A stretch of 64,000 nucleotides of DNA from Methanoplanus limicola DSM 2279 (lineage in GTDB: Archaea; Halobacteriota; Methanomicrobia; Methanomicrobiales; Methanomicrobiaceae). Made by a program: the position numbers and the translations under genes. The stretch is taken from NCBI RefSeq assembly GCF_000243255.1, contig NZ_CM001436.1, forward strand, positions 1,700,957-1,764,956. Reading direction: 5' to 3'. Numbering within the stretch: position 1 is the stretch's first letter; each line of letters begins with the position of its first letter. This document shows, piece after piece, positions 17,985 to 26,002 of the stretch. The notes beneath the pieces were generated by a model. It was not told where the DNA came from and did not search any database. It was given only the letters and a program-made list of their open reading frames with translations.

Positions 17985-19225
17985 TGCGAAATTTTATAGA
18001 AAAGATGAGGGAAAACGACCTTGTTATAGATATTGAAGAGGAAGTCTCCTCTGTATATGAGGCTCCTAAAATTGCTGCCGGCACAGACAAGCTGGTTTTT
18101 TTCCATAAACTTGACGGCAGCTACAGAAGTGTAATGAATGTTACGGCATCAAGAAAAGCAATAGCCCTGGCACTCGGATATAATGAGGATGAACTTGTAG
18201 AAAATCTCTCAAAAGCAGAATATTCCGGAGAAGTTAATTATAAGGGAAGACACTACATGCACCCCCCAAATTTATTCTCAATTCCGATAATGAAGCATTT
18301 TCCTCTCGATGCAGGCCGATATCTCACATCAGCAGTTGTATTCTCCGAATATGGCGGTGTCAGGAACGCATCTATTCACAGAATGCTGGTCCTTGATGAA
18401 AAACATCTTGCAGCAAGACTTGTCGAAGGCAGGCATACCCATACACTTCTTAAAAAGGCTCTTGAAAACGGAGAAAAACTTCCCATTGCAATAACAATAG
18501 GTACACATCCGGCAGTCACATTTGCATCCTGCACAAGGGTTCCGGAGAATAAGGAACTTAATTTCGCAGCTGAACTTATGGGAGGCAGTCTGGATGTCTA
18601 TGAGTGCTCAAACGGGGTTTTAGTCCCTGATGCCGAGATTGTCCTTGAGGGATTTATAGGGAAAGATATGACAGACGAGGGGCCTTTTGTTGACATAACA
18701 GGAACATACGATCCTGTAAGGTCTGCGCCTGTAATTGAAATAACCGGAATGCATGTTAAAAACGATCCAATTTATCATGGCATACTTCCGGCAGGAAACG
18801 AGCATAAACTCCTTATGGGAATGCCATATGAACCTAAGATCTACAGGACGGTTGCAGGAGTCACAACTGTCAGGGATGTGCTGCTCACAACCGGAGGATG
18901 CGGTTACCTTCACGGGGTTGTGAAGATACGCAAAAATACCGAAGGAGACGGCAAAAATGCAGTTATGGCTGCATTTGCAGCACATACCTCCCTTAAGCAT
19001 GTTGTGGTTGTTGATGAGGATATTGATATCCGGAATATGGAGGATGTTGAATATGCAATTGCAACCCGTGTCAGGGGAGACCGTGACCTGATGATAATCC
19101 CAGGCGTCAGAGGTTCTTCACTTGATCCGTCAAGGATTGGCGACGGTCTGAATGTGAAGATTGGAGTGGATGCTACAATGGAGATGGGAAAGAAAGACGA
19201 ATTTATACGGGCAGAGTGGGACTGA
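17984..19225 (+). CDS. UbiD-family decarboxylase, probable anhydromevalonate phosphate decarboxylase
   Basis: Prenyl-FMN-dependent decarboxylase. The segment DEGPFVDITGTYD near residue 228 carries a catalytic glutamate of the family, and GSSLDPS near the C-terminus is typical. At 413 residues it is shorter than bacterial UbiD (about 490), matching the archaeal clade described in Aeropyrum. There it decarboxylates trans-anhydromevalonate 5-phosphate to isopentenyl phosphate. The decisive hint is the context: ubiX upstream and the aconitase X gene overlapping downstream, which together cover two steps of the archaeal mevalonate pathway. Substrate assignment is by context. Confidence 0.9.
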   Translation: MRNFIEKMRENDLVIDIEEEVSSVYEAPKIAAGTDKLVFFHKLDGSYRSVMNVTASRKAIALALGYNEDELVENLSKAEYSGEVNYKGRHYMHPPNLFSIPIMKHFPLDAGRYLTSAVVFSEYGGVRNASIHRMLVLDEKHLAARLVEGRHTHTLLKKALENGEKLPIAITIGTHPAVTFASCTRVPENKELNFAAELMGGSLDVYECSNGVLVPDAEIVLEGFIGKDMTDEGPFVDITGTYDPVRSAPVIEITGMHVKNDPIYHGILPAGNEHKLLMGMPYEPKIYRTVAGVTTVRDVLLTTGGCGYLHGVVKIRKNTEGDGKNAVMAAFAAHTSLKHVVVVDEDIDIRNMEDVEYAIATRVRGDRDLMIIPGVRGSSLDPSRIGDGLNVKIGVDATMEMGKKDEFIRAEWD

Positions 19226-19230
19226 ATAAA

Positions 19231-20394
19231 ATGTATCTTGACAGTGAAGATGAGAAAGTTCTTACCGGAGAGTATGGTGAGACAAGACAGAAGATGATGG
19301 AGATTCTTGTGGCTTTGGGCAAGGTCTTCAATGCAGAGAATTTAATACCAATATCAAGTGCTCAGGTCAGCGGGGCATCATATAAGACAATAGGGAAATG
19401 GGGGCTTGAATGGCTTAACAATCTTGATGCACGTGTAGTTGTCCCTTCGGTCTTAAACCCTATCGGCATGCCCAGAGAGGGCTGGCAGAATATAGATATT
19501 CCGCGTGAATTTGCTGATAACCAGAATAAAGTAATTAATGCCTACAAAAGGCTTGGAATTAAGATGGAGTGTACATGTACACCATATTATCTTAATATCA
19601 CAAATTACGGTGACCATCTTGCATGGTCTGAGTCATCAGCCGTATCTTATGCAAACTCAGTCATTGGTGCAAGGACAAACAGGGAAGGCGGACCCTCCGC
19701 CCTTGCGGCGGCGATGATAGGCAAAACTCCAAATTACGGCCTCCATATATTCAAAAACAGGATGCCCGAGATTGCAGTTGAGGTTGAAGGCGGAGACAAT
19801 ATCCATGCACACCACTATGGTGCTATCGGATACCTCACCGGAAGTAAGGTAGGCAAAAAAATACCATTATTCACAAATATCCGGCCATCAAGGGACCAGC
19901 TAAAGGCGCTTGGCGCTGCAATGGCTGCAAGCGGTGCTGTTGCCCTTTATCATGTAAAAGGCATAACTCCTGAGACAAAACTGCCGACTTTTGCTGAAGA
20001 ACCACCTGAAAAAATTATCATTGAACAGAGTGAGATCGAAGCCCTGTTTAATGATGAAGGAGTCGATGCGGTTGCAGTTGGCTGCCCGCACTGCTCTCCT
20101 GACGAACTTATGAAACTTTCAGATCTTCTGGACGGCAAAACTGTTAAAAAACCGTTCTACATCTTTGTTGCAGAAGGAGTAATGGATTCGAACCGGAAAT
20201 ATGTCTCAAAAATTGAGAAGAGCGGCGCAAAGGTGATAAGTGACACCTGCATAGTTGTTTCACCTGCAATGGACAAATTTGAGAGGATAATGGTTGATTC
20301 CGGAAAAGCATTCGCATATGTTCCGAATATGTGCGGAGCAACTGCAAAAATAGGATCTGTTGAAGAGTGCGTTTCAGAGGCACTCAGGGAATAG
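19231..20394 (+). CDS. Aconitase X catalytic subunit, probable phosphomevalonate dehydratase large subunit
   Basis: DUF521/aconitase X protein. In archaea this large subunit pairs with a small DUF126 subunit to dehydrate mevalonate 5-phosphate to trans-anhydromevalonate 5-phosphate, using an iron-sulfur cluster. Cysteines suited to the cluster are in CTCTPYY, VGCPHCSP, SDTCIVVSP and NMCGATAKIG. The frame can be read from a GTG at 19216 inside ubiD, but the ATG at 19231 gives the usual family start MYLDSEDEKVLTGEYG. The length of about 387 is normal. No small subunit is encoded in this window. Confidence 0.9.
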   Translation: MYLDSEDEKVLTGEYGETRQKMMEILVALGKVFNAENLIPISSAQVSGASYKTIGKWGLEWLNNLDARVVVPSVLNPIGMPREGWQNIDIPREFADNQNKVINAYKRLGIKMECTCTPYYLNITNYGDHLAWSESSAVSYANSVIGARTNREGGPSALAAAMIGKTPNYGLHIFKNRMPEIAVEVEGGDNIHAHHYGAIGYLTGSKVGKKIPLFTNIRPSRDQLKALGAAMAASGAVALYHVKGITPETKLPTFAEEPPEKIIIEQSEIEALFNDEGVDAVAVGCPHCSPDELMKLSDLLDGKTVKKPFYIFVAEGVMDSNRKYVSKIEKSGAKVISDTCIVVSPAMDKFERIMVDSGKAFAYVPNMCGATAKIGSVEECVSEALRE

Positions 20395-20398
20395 ATTA

Positions 20399-21325
20399 CT
20401 ATAAATCTATAACTTTTATCAGATCCTCTGCTTTTACATAATGTACTTCTGCAAAGCTGCAGGGGTGATAACGTATCTTGGCATCTCTAAGTCCGGACAG
20501 TCCAAGGTCTGATTCACGGTTGATAAATTCATATCTGTCTGACAGCACTTTTGCAGTTTCATTGTTGATGCCTTTGTAATTACCCTGACAGTCGGGAAGT
20601 CCTTTTTCAAAATGAACGATAGCTGTATCCGTATTAAGTTCTTCAAATATGGATATGGCCGAGATATTATCTTCAACTCTTATTATCAGGCCCGAAAGAC
20701 CAAGTTTTACAAAATTCTTAACCGAAGAAACGGCTGCGTCTTTCTCGTAGCCAAAAACCTTTGTCTTGCTACACTCCTTCCATTCACACCACCTGATAAG
20801 AAAATCCTCCACTTCGTAGAGGTTCTCTTCCGTTATACTCTCAATTGTATATCTGCATTTATTTCTGAATTTATTAAGGTGCTTTCTGATTGTGAGATAT
20901 TTTTTTCCGGGAAGATCTTTTAGATCCGATGTTTTGTATATATAATCGAAAAAATCCCTGTCAGGGTTCATTTTTGCATCCGGAAATATTCTTGAGAATT
21001 TCTCCCTGGTTTTGACATCAAAAATCTGGTAGGCATATTCCCCGCCGATTTCAGCGGCCAGATTTACGGTTTTCAAAAAAAGATCAGTATTCTCAGATCC
21101 GAATGGCCCTCTTACGGAATGCACGCCCTCGATTGTACTAATAATGATTAAAGAATCTTCCACCATCAGATATCTGTAAGCAGCATAATCATTCCAGCAG
21201 AACATATTTGTAAATGAATTATCACTGTGAACAGGAGGGTAATTTATCTGGTGTTCTTTAATTATCCCAATGTCATTTAGAGTTATAGGTTTAAAATCTT
21301 CAAATTTAAGCATATTATTTATCAT
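20399..21325 (-). CDS. DUF2156 domain protein (phosphatidylglycerol lysyltransferase-like fold)
   Basis: The pattern FKPITLNDIGIIKEH, FTNMFCWNDYAAYRYL and the later FEKGLPDCQGNYKGINNE matches DUF2156, a tandem GNAT-like fold found in the catalytic part of MprF-type aminoacyl-phospholipid synthases. At 308 residues it has no membrane segment, so it is a soluble version. A 4-base ATGA overlap with the upstream GNAT gene shows coupling. It might aminoacylate or acylate a lipid or small molecule; the substrate is unknown. It is convergent with the aconitase X gene, 4 bases away. Confidence 0.85.
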   Translation of the reverse strand: MINNMLKFEDFKPITLNDIGIIKEHQINYPPVHSDNSFTNMFCWNDYAAYRYLMVEDSLIIISTIEGVHSVRGPFGSENTDLFLKTVNLAAEIGGEYAYQIFDVKTREKFSRIFPDAKMNPDRDFFDYIYKTSDLKDLPGKKYLTIRKHLNKFRNKCRYTIESITEENLYEVEDFLIRWCEWKECSKTKVFGYEKDAAVSSVKNFVKLGLSGLIIRVEDNISAISIFEELNTDTAIVHFEKGLPDCQGNYKGINNETAKVLSDRYEFINRESDLGLSGLRDAKIRYHPCSFAEVHYVKAEDLIKVIDL

Positions 21326-21744
21326 CCTGTGTATATCATCGGAAGATGCCCTTTCATTATTTCAAACCCTTCCGTACGGTAAAAATCTTCTGTCTCCGGT
21401 TCTGCAATCAGACCAATCCATGAAAGGCCTCTTTTAACCGATTCATCAACAAGAGATTTCAGGATTTTTTTTCCAAGTCCCATACCCCTGTATTCTTTCA
21501 GGATTACAAGGTCCTGGATATATCCGTCTGAAGCACCATCTGAAATAACTCTTCCCATGCCTACAGCCTTATCAAGTTTTACAGAGTACGCAACTGCAAA
21601 TATAAAACTTCCCGAGATAAGTGGTGCAATACCTTCTTTGTTCCATTCTTCATTCCACCAGTTTCCCTGTCTGTATAGTTCTATTATTTCAGATGTATTC
21701 CATTCCTTTACAAATATTATATCAATCCGTTCATCTTCAGACAT
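21322..21744 (-). CDS. GNAT family N-acetyltransferase
   Basis: A 140-residue single-domain acetyltransferase. The acetyl-CoA pyrophosphate loop is LKEYRGMGLGKKILKSLVDE (R/Q-x-x-G-x-G form) at about residues 80-99, and the C-terminal ETEDFYRTEGFEIM is the typical YxxxGF end. It is translationally coupled to the DUF2156 gene, itself GNAT-folded, suggesting the pair act on one substrate. Target unknown. A divergent regulatory element lies upstream (separate entry). Confidence 0.9.
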   Translation of the reverse strand: MSEDERIDIIFVKEWNTSEIIELYRQGNWWNEEWNKEGIAPLISGSFIFAVAYSVKLDKAVGMGRVISDGASDGYIQDLVILKEYRGMGLGKKILKSLVDESVKRGLSWIGLIAEPETEDFYRTEGFEIMKGHLPMIYTG

Positions 21745-21763
21745 TTAGTTTAGTTATTTCCTC

Positions 21764-21823
21764 ATTACAAATATTAATCTGGTCATCAATATTCCAGGAA
21801 TTATTTGCAATGATATTTGTAAT
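21764..21823. promoter_or_regulatory. Divergent element with perfect 11-bp inverted repeats
   Basis: ATTACAAATAT at 21764-21774 and its exact reverse complement ATATTTGTAAT at 21813-21823 flank a 38-base interior. The latter contains a smaller CTGG/CCAG repeat. Read outward, each arm presents the same ATATTTGTAAT upstream of its gene: about 20 bases before the GNAT start and 36 bases before the DUF1890 start. It may be a shared regulator site or a duplicated promoter element. Confidence 0.45.
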
Positions 21824-21858
21824 ATAATGAATATCTATGTACTTACTCCGGTGTAACA

Positions 21859-22329
21859 ATGATTGAGATAAGAGACCATCAAAAAGCATTGCTTGTGCTT
21901 GGGTGTCCGCAGGTGCCCACACAGACTGCCGCCGCAATGTATCTTGCGTATAAACTGAGAAATGCTGGCATTAGACCTGTAATTGCAGCAAATCCTGCTG
22001 CAAGAATGCTGATGAAATATGCTGATCCTGAAAAGCACTATATTGATGAACTGCATGATCTGGACAAAATGATTGGCGATCTTGTTGAAAAGAGGCAGGA
22101 GTTCTCTTTATGCTTTGTATTTGTCCATAATGATTCAGGTCTTTCTTACGCAGCTTCTATGAATATAATACTGAATGGAGGGGTAGTAATTCCTGTAATA
22201 TTCGGAAAAGAGATTGAATCACTTAAGGAAGGAATTAATTTTGAATGTTCTGTCATATCCGGAAGAGCAGAACATAACCCAAAACCGCTGATAAATGCAA
22301 TGGAGAGTGGAATAAAATGGGATGCTTAG
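21859..22329 (+). CDS. DUF1890 family protein of methanogens
   Basis: 156-residue soluble protein of a family known essentially from methanogenic archaea. The start HQKALLVLGCPQVPTQTAAAMYLAYKL resembles a nucleotide- or flavin-binding alpha/beta opening, and the GLSYAAS and GGVVIPVIFGKE segments are conserved-looking. No catalytic motif is obvious. The next gene (DUF1894) overlaps by 13 bases, and this pair is known to co-occur in methanogens. Role unknown; it is likely tied to methanogen-specific metabolism. Confidence 0.85.
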   Translation: MIEIRDHQKALLVLGCPQVPTQTAAAMYLAYKLRNAGIRPVIAANPAARMLMKYADPEKHYIDELHDLDKMIGDLVEKRQEFSLCFVFVHNDSGLSYAASMNIILNGGVVIPVIFGKEIESLKEGINFECSVISGRAEHNPKPLINAMESGIKWDA

Positions 22330-22589
22330 AGAAACTTCCATATGAAGTTATACAGAGGAATTCCAGTTTTAAGGAAGCGCGTGAATATGTTGAAAAAAAT
22401 ATAAAGGAATATTACGAAGTTCCTCCCGGTTACAAAATATTTGATGTTTATATCATAGGAGTTCCTCCAATAAAAATTGGAATTGACGGGGATGCTGTAA
22501 TCTTTCCATATACAAAACCCTGTCACGGGACATTCCTGGTAAGGGTAAAAGAGGCCCGTGATGAGATAAATAAACTCAGGAAAAAATAA
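22317..22589 (+). CDS. DUF1894 family protein of methanogens
   Basis: A 90-residue protein beginning MGCLEKLPYEVI and containing FDVYIIGVPPIKIGIDG and FPYTKPCHGTF. It belongs to the small DUF1894 family, which is coded beside DUF1890 in methanogens. One Cys near the start and one in KPCHG are the only possible ligands. The start overlaps the end of the DUF1890 gene by 13 bases, so they probably form a complex or work in one step. No biochemical role is established. Confidence 0.85.
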   Translation: MGCLEKLPYEVIQRNSSFKEAREYVEKNIKEYYEVPPGYKIFDVYIIGVPPIKIGIDGDAVIFPYTKPCHGTFLVRVKEARDEINKLRKK

Positions 22590-22606
22590 TATTTTTAGCT
22601 ATTTTT

Positions 22607-23167
22607 ATGAACTTAATTTCCGTATTACTTATTGCAACCGGACTTGCAATGGACGCCTTTGCAGTTTCCATCTCAGCCGGTGTAAAAGTTCCGAAGGAAT
22701 CCAAAATAAGGACAGCCCTTATTATGGCATTGGTTTTTGGATTATTCCAGGCTTTAATGCCGGTTATCGGGTGGACTTTGGGGACAGGTTTTGCTGATTT
22801 GGTTGACGCATGGGACCACTGGATTGCTTTTATTCTGCTGTCAGCAATTGGTCTGAAGATGATTTATGAAGGTTTATCAGAATCTGAGGAAGATGAAGAG
22901 AGAGATGTTACAAATGGCACAATTCTCTTAATATTAGGTATTGCAACAAGTATTGACGCCCTTGCAGTAGGGTTTACGTTTGCATTTCTGAATGAACCGA
23001 TTCTGATTCCGATTGTTATAATAGGTGTTGTGACCTTACTGTTTTCATTTACCGGTGTTGTTTTTGGTGAAAAATTCCGTGATCTTATAGGGAAAAAGGC
23101 AGAAATTATCGGCGGGCTTGTTCTTATAGGAATTGGAGCCAAAATATTTGCTGAAGGTTTTTTTTGA
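22607..23167 (+). CDS. mntP: Manganese efflux pump MntP family
   Basis: Six-helix inner-membrane exporter of Mn(II). Two homologous halves each carry the metal-binding aspartate motif: GLAMDAFAVSIS at residues 13-24 and ATSIDALAVGFTF at about 112-124. The cytoplasmic loop between them is acidic (SESEEDEERD). Length 186 is exactly family-like. It follows the DUF1894 stop by 17 bases and may be read from the same transcript. Specificity for Mn rests on family knowledge. Confidence 0.92.
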   Translation: MNLISVLLIATGLAMDAFAVSISAGVKVPKESKIRTALIMALVFGLFQALMPVIGWTLGTGFADLVDAWDHWIAFILLSAIGLKMIYEGLSESEEDEERDVTNGTILLILGIATSIDALAVGFTFAFLNEPILIPIVIIGVVTLLFSFTGVVFGEKFRDLIGKKAEIIGGLVLIGIGAKIFAEGFF

Positions 23168-23223
23168 GCTCATATTGGGAATTGGCAAGAAATTATCCCC
23201 TCAAACTTCAAAAATTTGATTTA

Positions 23224-24042
23224 TCAGTTTAGTACAAAATATGTGACTGCCGGAATTAATACCACAATGAGCAATGAACCTGCCACAAGGAGCAATTCGG
23301 TCTTTTTCAGGCTCTTCTTTTTTAAATGGACATATGTATCCTTTGAATATCCTCTGCAAAGCATACTCAGGTAGGTTCTTTCTCCCTGTTCATATGATCT
23401 TAATAATAATGTCCCGATTGCATAAGAAAGAACTCTGAGCCTGTATTTGTGTGGCAGATTCCAGTCAAAGGCATTGAAACATCTTGTTTCAAAGACATTT
23501 TTAATTTTATTATAGATTTCAGCAAAAACAAAGAGATATCTTATCATAAGACCTATTACAAGGGCAAATTCCGGAGGAAGGCCAAGCCTCCTGGCACCTT
23601 TTAAAATATCCTGCATAGTTGTTGTTGATGAGAGAAGAATTATAAATGATATGCATATCAGAAATTTAACAAGAAGTATTGATGCGAATTCTATTGATTC
23701 TGCATATATATAGATGCCTAAGGGAAGATCTATGACCGGCGTAAATGTCCCGTAATAACTGTTCTTAAAAAAGATCTGGAATACTATGATGAATATCCCA
23801 AACGGAAGTACCATTATAAGTCTTTTTAAGTAGGATTTGACCGTAAGTCCTGAAATAAACCATAATGATATGAATATAAGGAAAAAAGCAATTCCCGGGT
23901 AGAAAACATCCCTGCTGTAAGGATAGGCAACCATAGCAATTATTACAGAGAATGCAAGAATTATTTTAACTCTTGAGTCAAGTCTGTGCACAGGACTTGT
24001 TCCGGCGGCCATCTTCTCGATATTAAATAATTCTTCGATCAT
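23224..24042 (-). CDS. cbiQ: Cobalt/nickel ECF transporter permease CbiQ
   Basis: Energy-coupling (T) component of a group I ECF importer for Co(II) or Ni(II). About five membrane helices are followed by the coupling segment RSYEQGERTYLSMLCRGY, whose Arg-containing helix docks to the ATPase. The length of 272 is normal. It overlaps the cbiO stop by 4 bases, and the order M-N-O-Q on the minus strand is complete. Whether cobalt or nickel is carried cannot be read from CbiQ. Confidence 0.93.
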   Translation of the reverse strand: MIEELFNIEKMAAGTSPVHRLDSRVKIILAFSVIIAMVAYPYSRDVFYPGIAFFLIFISLWFISGLTVKSYLKRLIMVLPFGIFIIVFQIFFKNSYYGTFTPVIDLPLGIYIYAESIEFASILLVKFLICISFIILLSSTTTMQDILKGARRLGLPPEFALVIGLMIRYLFVFAEIYNKIKNVFETRCFNAFDWNLPHKYRLRVLSYAIGTLLLRSYEQGERTYLSMLCRGYSKDTYVHLKKKSLKKTELLLVAGSLLIVVLIPAVTYFVLN

Positions 24043-24872
24043 TTTATTCTCTCAAAGGCCTCTGTCAGGACTTTTTCACATTCCTTATATGAAAATGCCA
24101 TATCAATATCAATTCCTTTTTTCTGCAGTGAATTGATAAGTTTTGGGATTACGGGGACATCAAGTCCGATTTCAGTAAGGAGTTCCTGCTTTAGAAAGAT
24201 CTCTTCAACAGTTCCTTCTGCAACAATTCTGCCATCATCCATTACATATATGTAATCCGCAATTTCAGCTACAAGATCAACATGGTGAGTTGAGAAGATA
24301 ACAGTCATGCCGTATTTTTCAGGCAGGATATTAAGAAATTCAAGGAGATCATTTACACCTTTTGGATCAAGCCCTGCTGTTGGTTCATCAAGTATCAGAA
24401 CCTGTGGTTCCATAGCTAAAATTCCTGCAATAGCAACCCTTTTTTTCTCACCGCCGCTCAGTTGATGCGGCGGCCTCTCTCTTAAATGTTCAATTGATAA
24501 TATTCTCAGTGCCTCATCAACACGGTGGCTTACAGTATCATCATCAAGACCAAGATTTGTAGGCCCAAATGCAACATCTTCCTCAACCGTTGGTGAAAAG
24601 ACCTGATCATCTGAATTCTGAAAAACGATTCCTACTAATTTTCTGATCTCTTTTATATTTGATTTGGAGATATGTTCTCCCCTGATAAGTACTTCTCCGG
24701 ACTCAGGTTTTAATATACCATTAAAATGCCTGAACAAAGTACTTTTTCCCGCTCCGTTTGAACCAATGATACCAATCTTCTGTTTTCTTCCGGCAATGAA
24801 ATTAATATTATTAAGTGCCTTTATTGAAGAGTTATAAGAATATGACAGATCCCTTGTTTCAAGAATATGCAT
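24039..24872 (-). CDS. cbiO: Cobalt/nickel ECF transporter ATPase CbiO
   Basis: ABC ATPase that drives the importer. Walker A GSNGAGKST at residues 36-44, Q-loop VFQNSDDQVFS, signature LSGGEKKRVAIAG at about 139, Walker B LILDEPTAG and the H-loop FSTHHVD are all intact. At 277 residues it includes the C-terminal extension typical of CbiO. It is 18 bases downstream of the N component and coupled to cbiQ, and probably acts as a homodimer because only one ATPase gene is present. Confidence 0.95.
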   Translation of the reverse strand: MHILETRDLSYSYNSSIKALNNINFIAGRKQKIGIIGSNGAGKSTLFRHFNGILKPESGEVLIRGEHISKSNIKEIRKLVGIVFQNSDDQVFSPTVEEDVAFGPTNLGLDDDTVSHRVDEALRILSIEHLRERPPHQLSGGEKKRVAIAGILAMEPQVLILDEPTAGLDPKGVNDLLEFLNILPEKYGMTVIFSTHHVDLVAEIADYIYVMDDGRIVAEGTVEEIFLKQELLTEIGLDVPVIPKLINSLQKKGIDIDMAFSYKECEKVLTEAFERIK

Positions 24873-24890
24873 TTTTAAAAAATGGGCTTT

Positions 24891-25229
24891 TTAAGGCTTT
24901 GAGCCTTTTGATGTTATGATGTACGATGCGCCTCCGACAATAAGCAGGGTAAAAACTATTCCTATAATTACAGCGAATAATTCTCCAGGTTTCTCAGCGC
25001 CAACGACTGAATAATCCGGAAGTGGTGCGTCATACGAAAATGTGCCTAAACCTATAGCTTCTGCATCACCTTCTTCCGGTGAAGGGCCTGTCAGAGTTTT
25101 TTCACCCTGAACTACAAGTGCTGTACTTTCAAGACCATCCGGGTCCCCTGAGGCCATAAATACTGCAACAACACCTATTAATATTGCAATTATCAGCCCC
25201 GCAGCCAGAAATTTATTGTTGTTCATCAT
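24891..25229 (-). CDS. cbiN: Cobalt/nickel transporter N component (PDGLE type)
   Basis: Small auxiliary membrane subunit of the metal importer. Two membrane helices (residues 8-27 and 84-105) enclose an extracytoplasmic loop that starts ASGDPDGLEST, the PDGLE motif of CbiN/NikN-type subunits. Length 112. It overlaps the cbiM stop by 4 bases. The PDGLE type occurs in both nickel and cobalt systems, so it does not settle specificity. Confidence 0.88.
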   Translation of the reverse strand: MMNNNKFLAAGLIIAILIGVVAVFMASGDPDGLESTALVVQGEKTLTGPSPEEGDAEAIGLGTFSYDAPLPDYSVVGAEKPGELFAVIIGIVFTLLIVGGASYIITSKGSKP

Positions 25230-25864
25230 GCTGGCACCCCGGGTTCTGATTCCATCAGATCAGATCTTGAAGTTACTATCAGATATATTGCTCCGGCAGT
25301 GATAATTCCTTCAATAATCCCTATAAGCGCATGATATGTGCCCATTGCAATAATTCCCGGAACAAGCGGAAATGTTCCTGCTATTGCCATCATTACTGCA
25401 CAGGCAATGGATGATATAAAGCATGCGAGCCATGCACCAACTGCTGCTGAGAGGTACATATTTTTTGTAGCTGATTTTAATCCTTTGTATGAATAAAATC
25501 CAACAAATCCACCAATTACCCCCATGTTAATAATATTGGCACCCATTGTGGTAATTCCTCCGTCTCCAAAGATTACACCCTGAATAATAAGAACAATTGT
25601 CAGGATGAATACTGCGGCATATGGAGAACCCAGAACAATAGCTGCGAGTGCACCTCCAACAAGATGACCGGATGTACCCATACCCACTGGCAGGTTAAAT
25701 GCCTGAATGGCAAAGATGCCGGCTGCAAGAACAGCAATTAATGGAATTTTTTCTTCACTCAGTTCATTTCTGGCCCACTTTAATGCTAGTGCAATAAAAA
25801 TCAGGGCAATTAACCAGTAAACCGCTGCCTGTGGCAGAGGTATAAATGCGTCAGGTATATGCAT
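25226..25864 (-). CDS. cbiM: Cobalt/nickel transporter substrate-binding membrane subunit CbiM
   Basis: Substrate-specific (S) subunit. The N-terminus MHIPDAFIPL carries the metal-binding Met1-His2 arrangement that defines CbiM/NikM. About six to seven helices follow, including GMGTSGHLVGGALAAIVLGSPYAAV with the conserved His. Length 212. First gene of the cbiMNOQ operon; an operator-like palindrome lies 17-46 bases upstream. Cobalt supply fits the cobQ gene further along, and nickel supply fits larC and nickel-rich methanogen enzymes. Confidence 0.95.
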   Translation of the reverse strand: MHIPDAFIPLPQAAVYWLIALIFIALALKWARNELSEEKIPLIAVLAAGIFAIQAFNLPVGMGTSGHLVGGALAAIVLGSPYAAVFILTIVLIIQGVIFGDGGITTMGANIINMGVIGGFVGFYSYKGLKSATKNMYLSAAVGAWLACFISSIACAVMMAIAGTFPLVPGIIAMGTYHALIGIIEGIITAGAIYLIVTSRSDLMESEPGVPA

Positions 25865-25880
25865 TATACTTCACAACCAT

Positions 25881-25910
25881 AGTATTACATTAGTACATAT
25901 ATGTGTTACT
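25881..25910. promoter_or_regulatory. Operator-like palindrome upstream of cbiM
   Basis: AGTATTACAT at 25881-25890 and ATGTGTTACT at 25901-25910 are inverted copies matching at 8 of 10 positions, with a 10-base spacer. The site ends 17 bases before the cbiM ATG, overlapping where the promoter must lie. The GTGTTAC-like half-site resembles motifs reported for NikR-type nickel repressors in some prokaryotes. Binding by NikR or another metal regulator is inference. Confidence 0.45.
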
Positions 25911-26002
25911 ATTTTCAACTATTTTTGAAATAACCATTATGATGACTTAACTCAGAGGATATAATATTATAATTATGACTGTAAACTAATAATGTAGTAT
26001 AA

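Noticed and set aside
17439-19225. UbiX/UbiD as ubiquinone or aromatic-acid decarboxylation genes
   Set aside because: Archaea do not make ubiquinone, and the overlap with aconitase X points to the mevalonate-type pathway instead.
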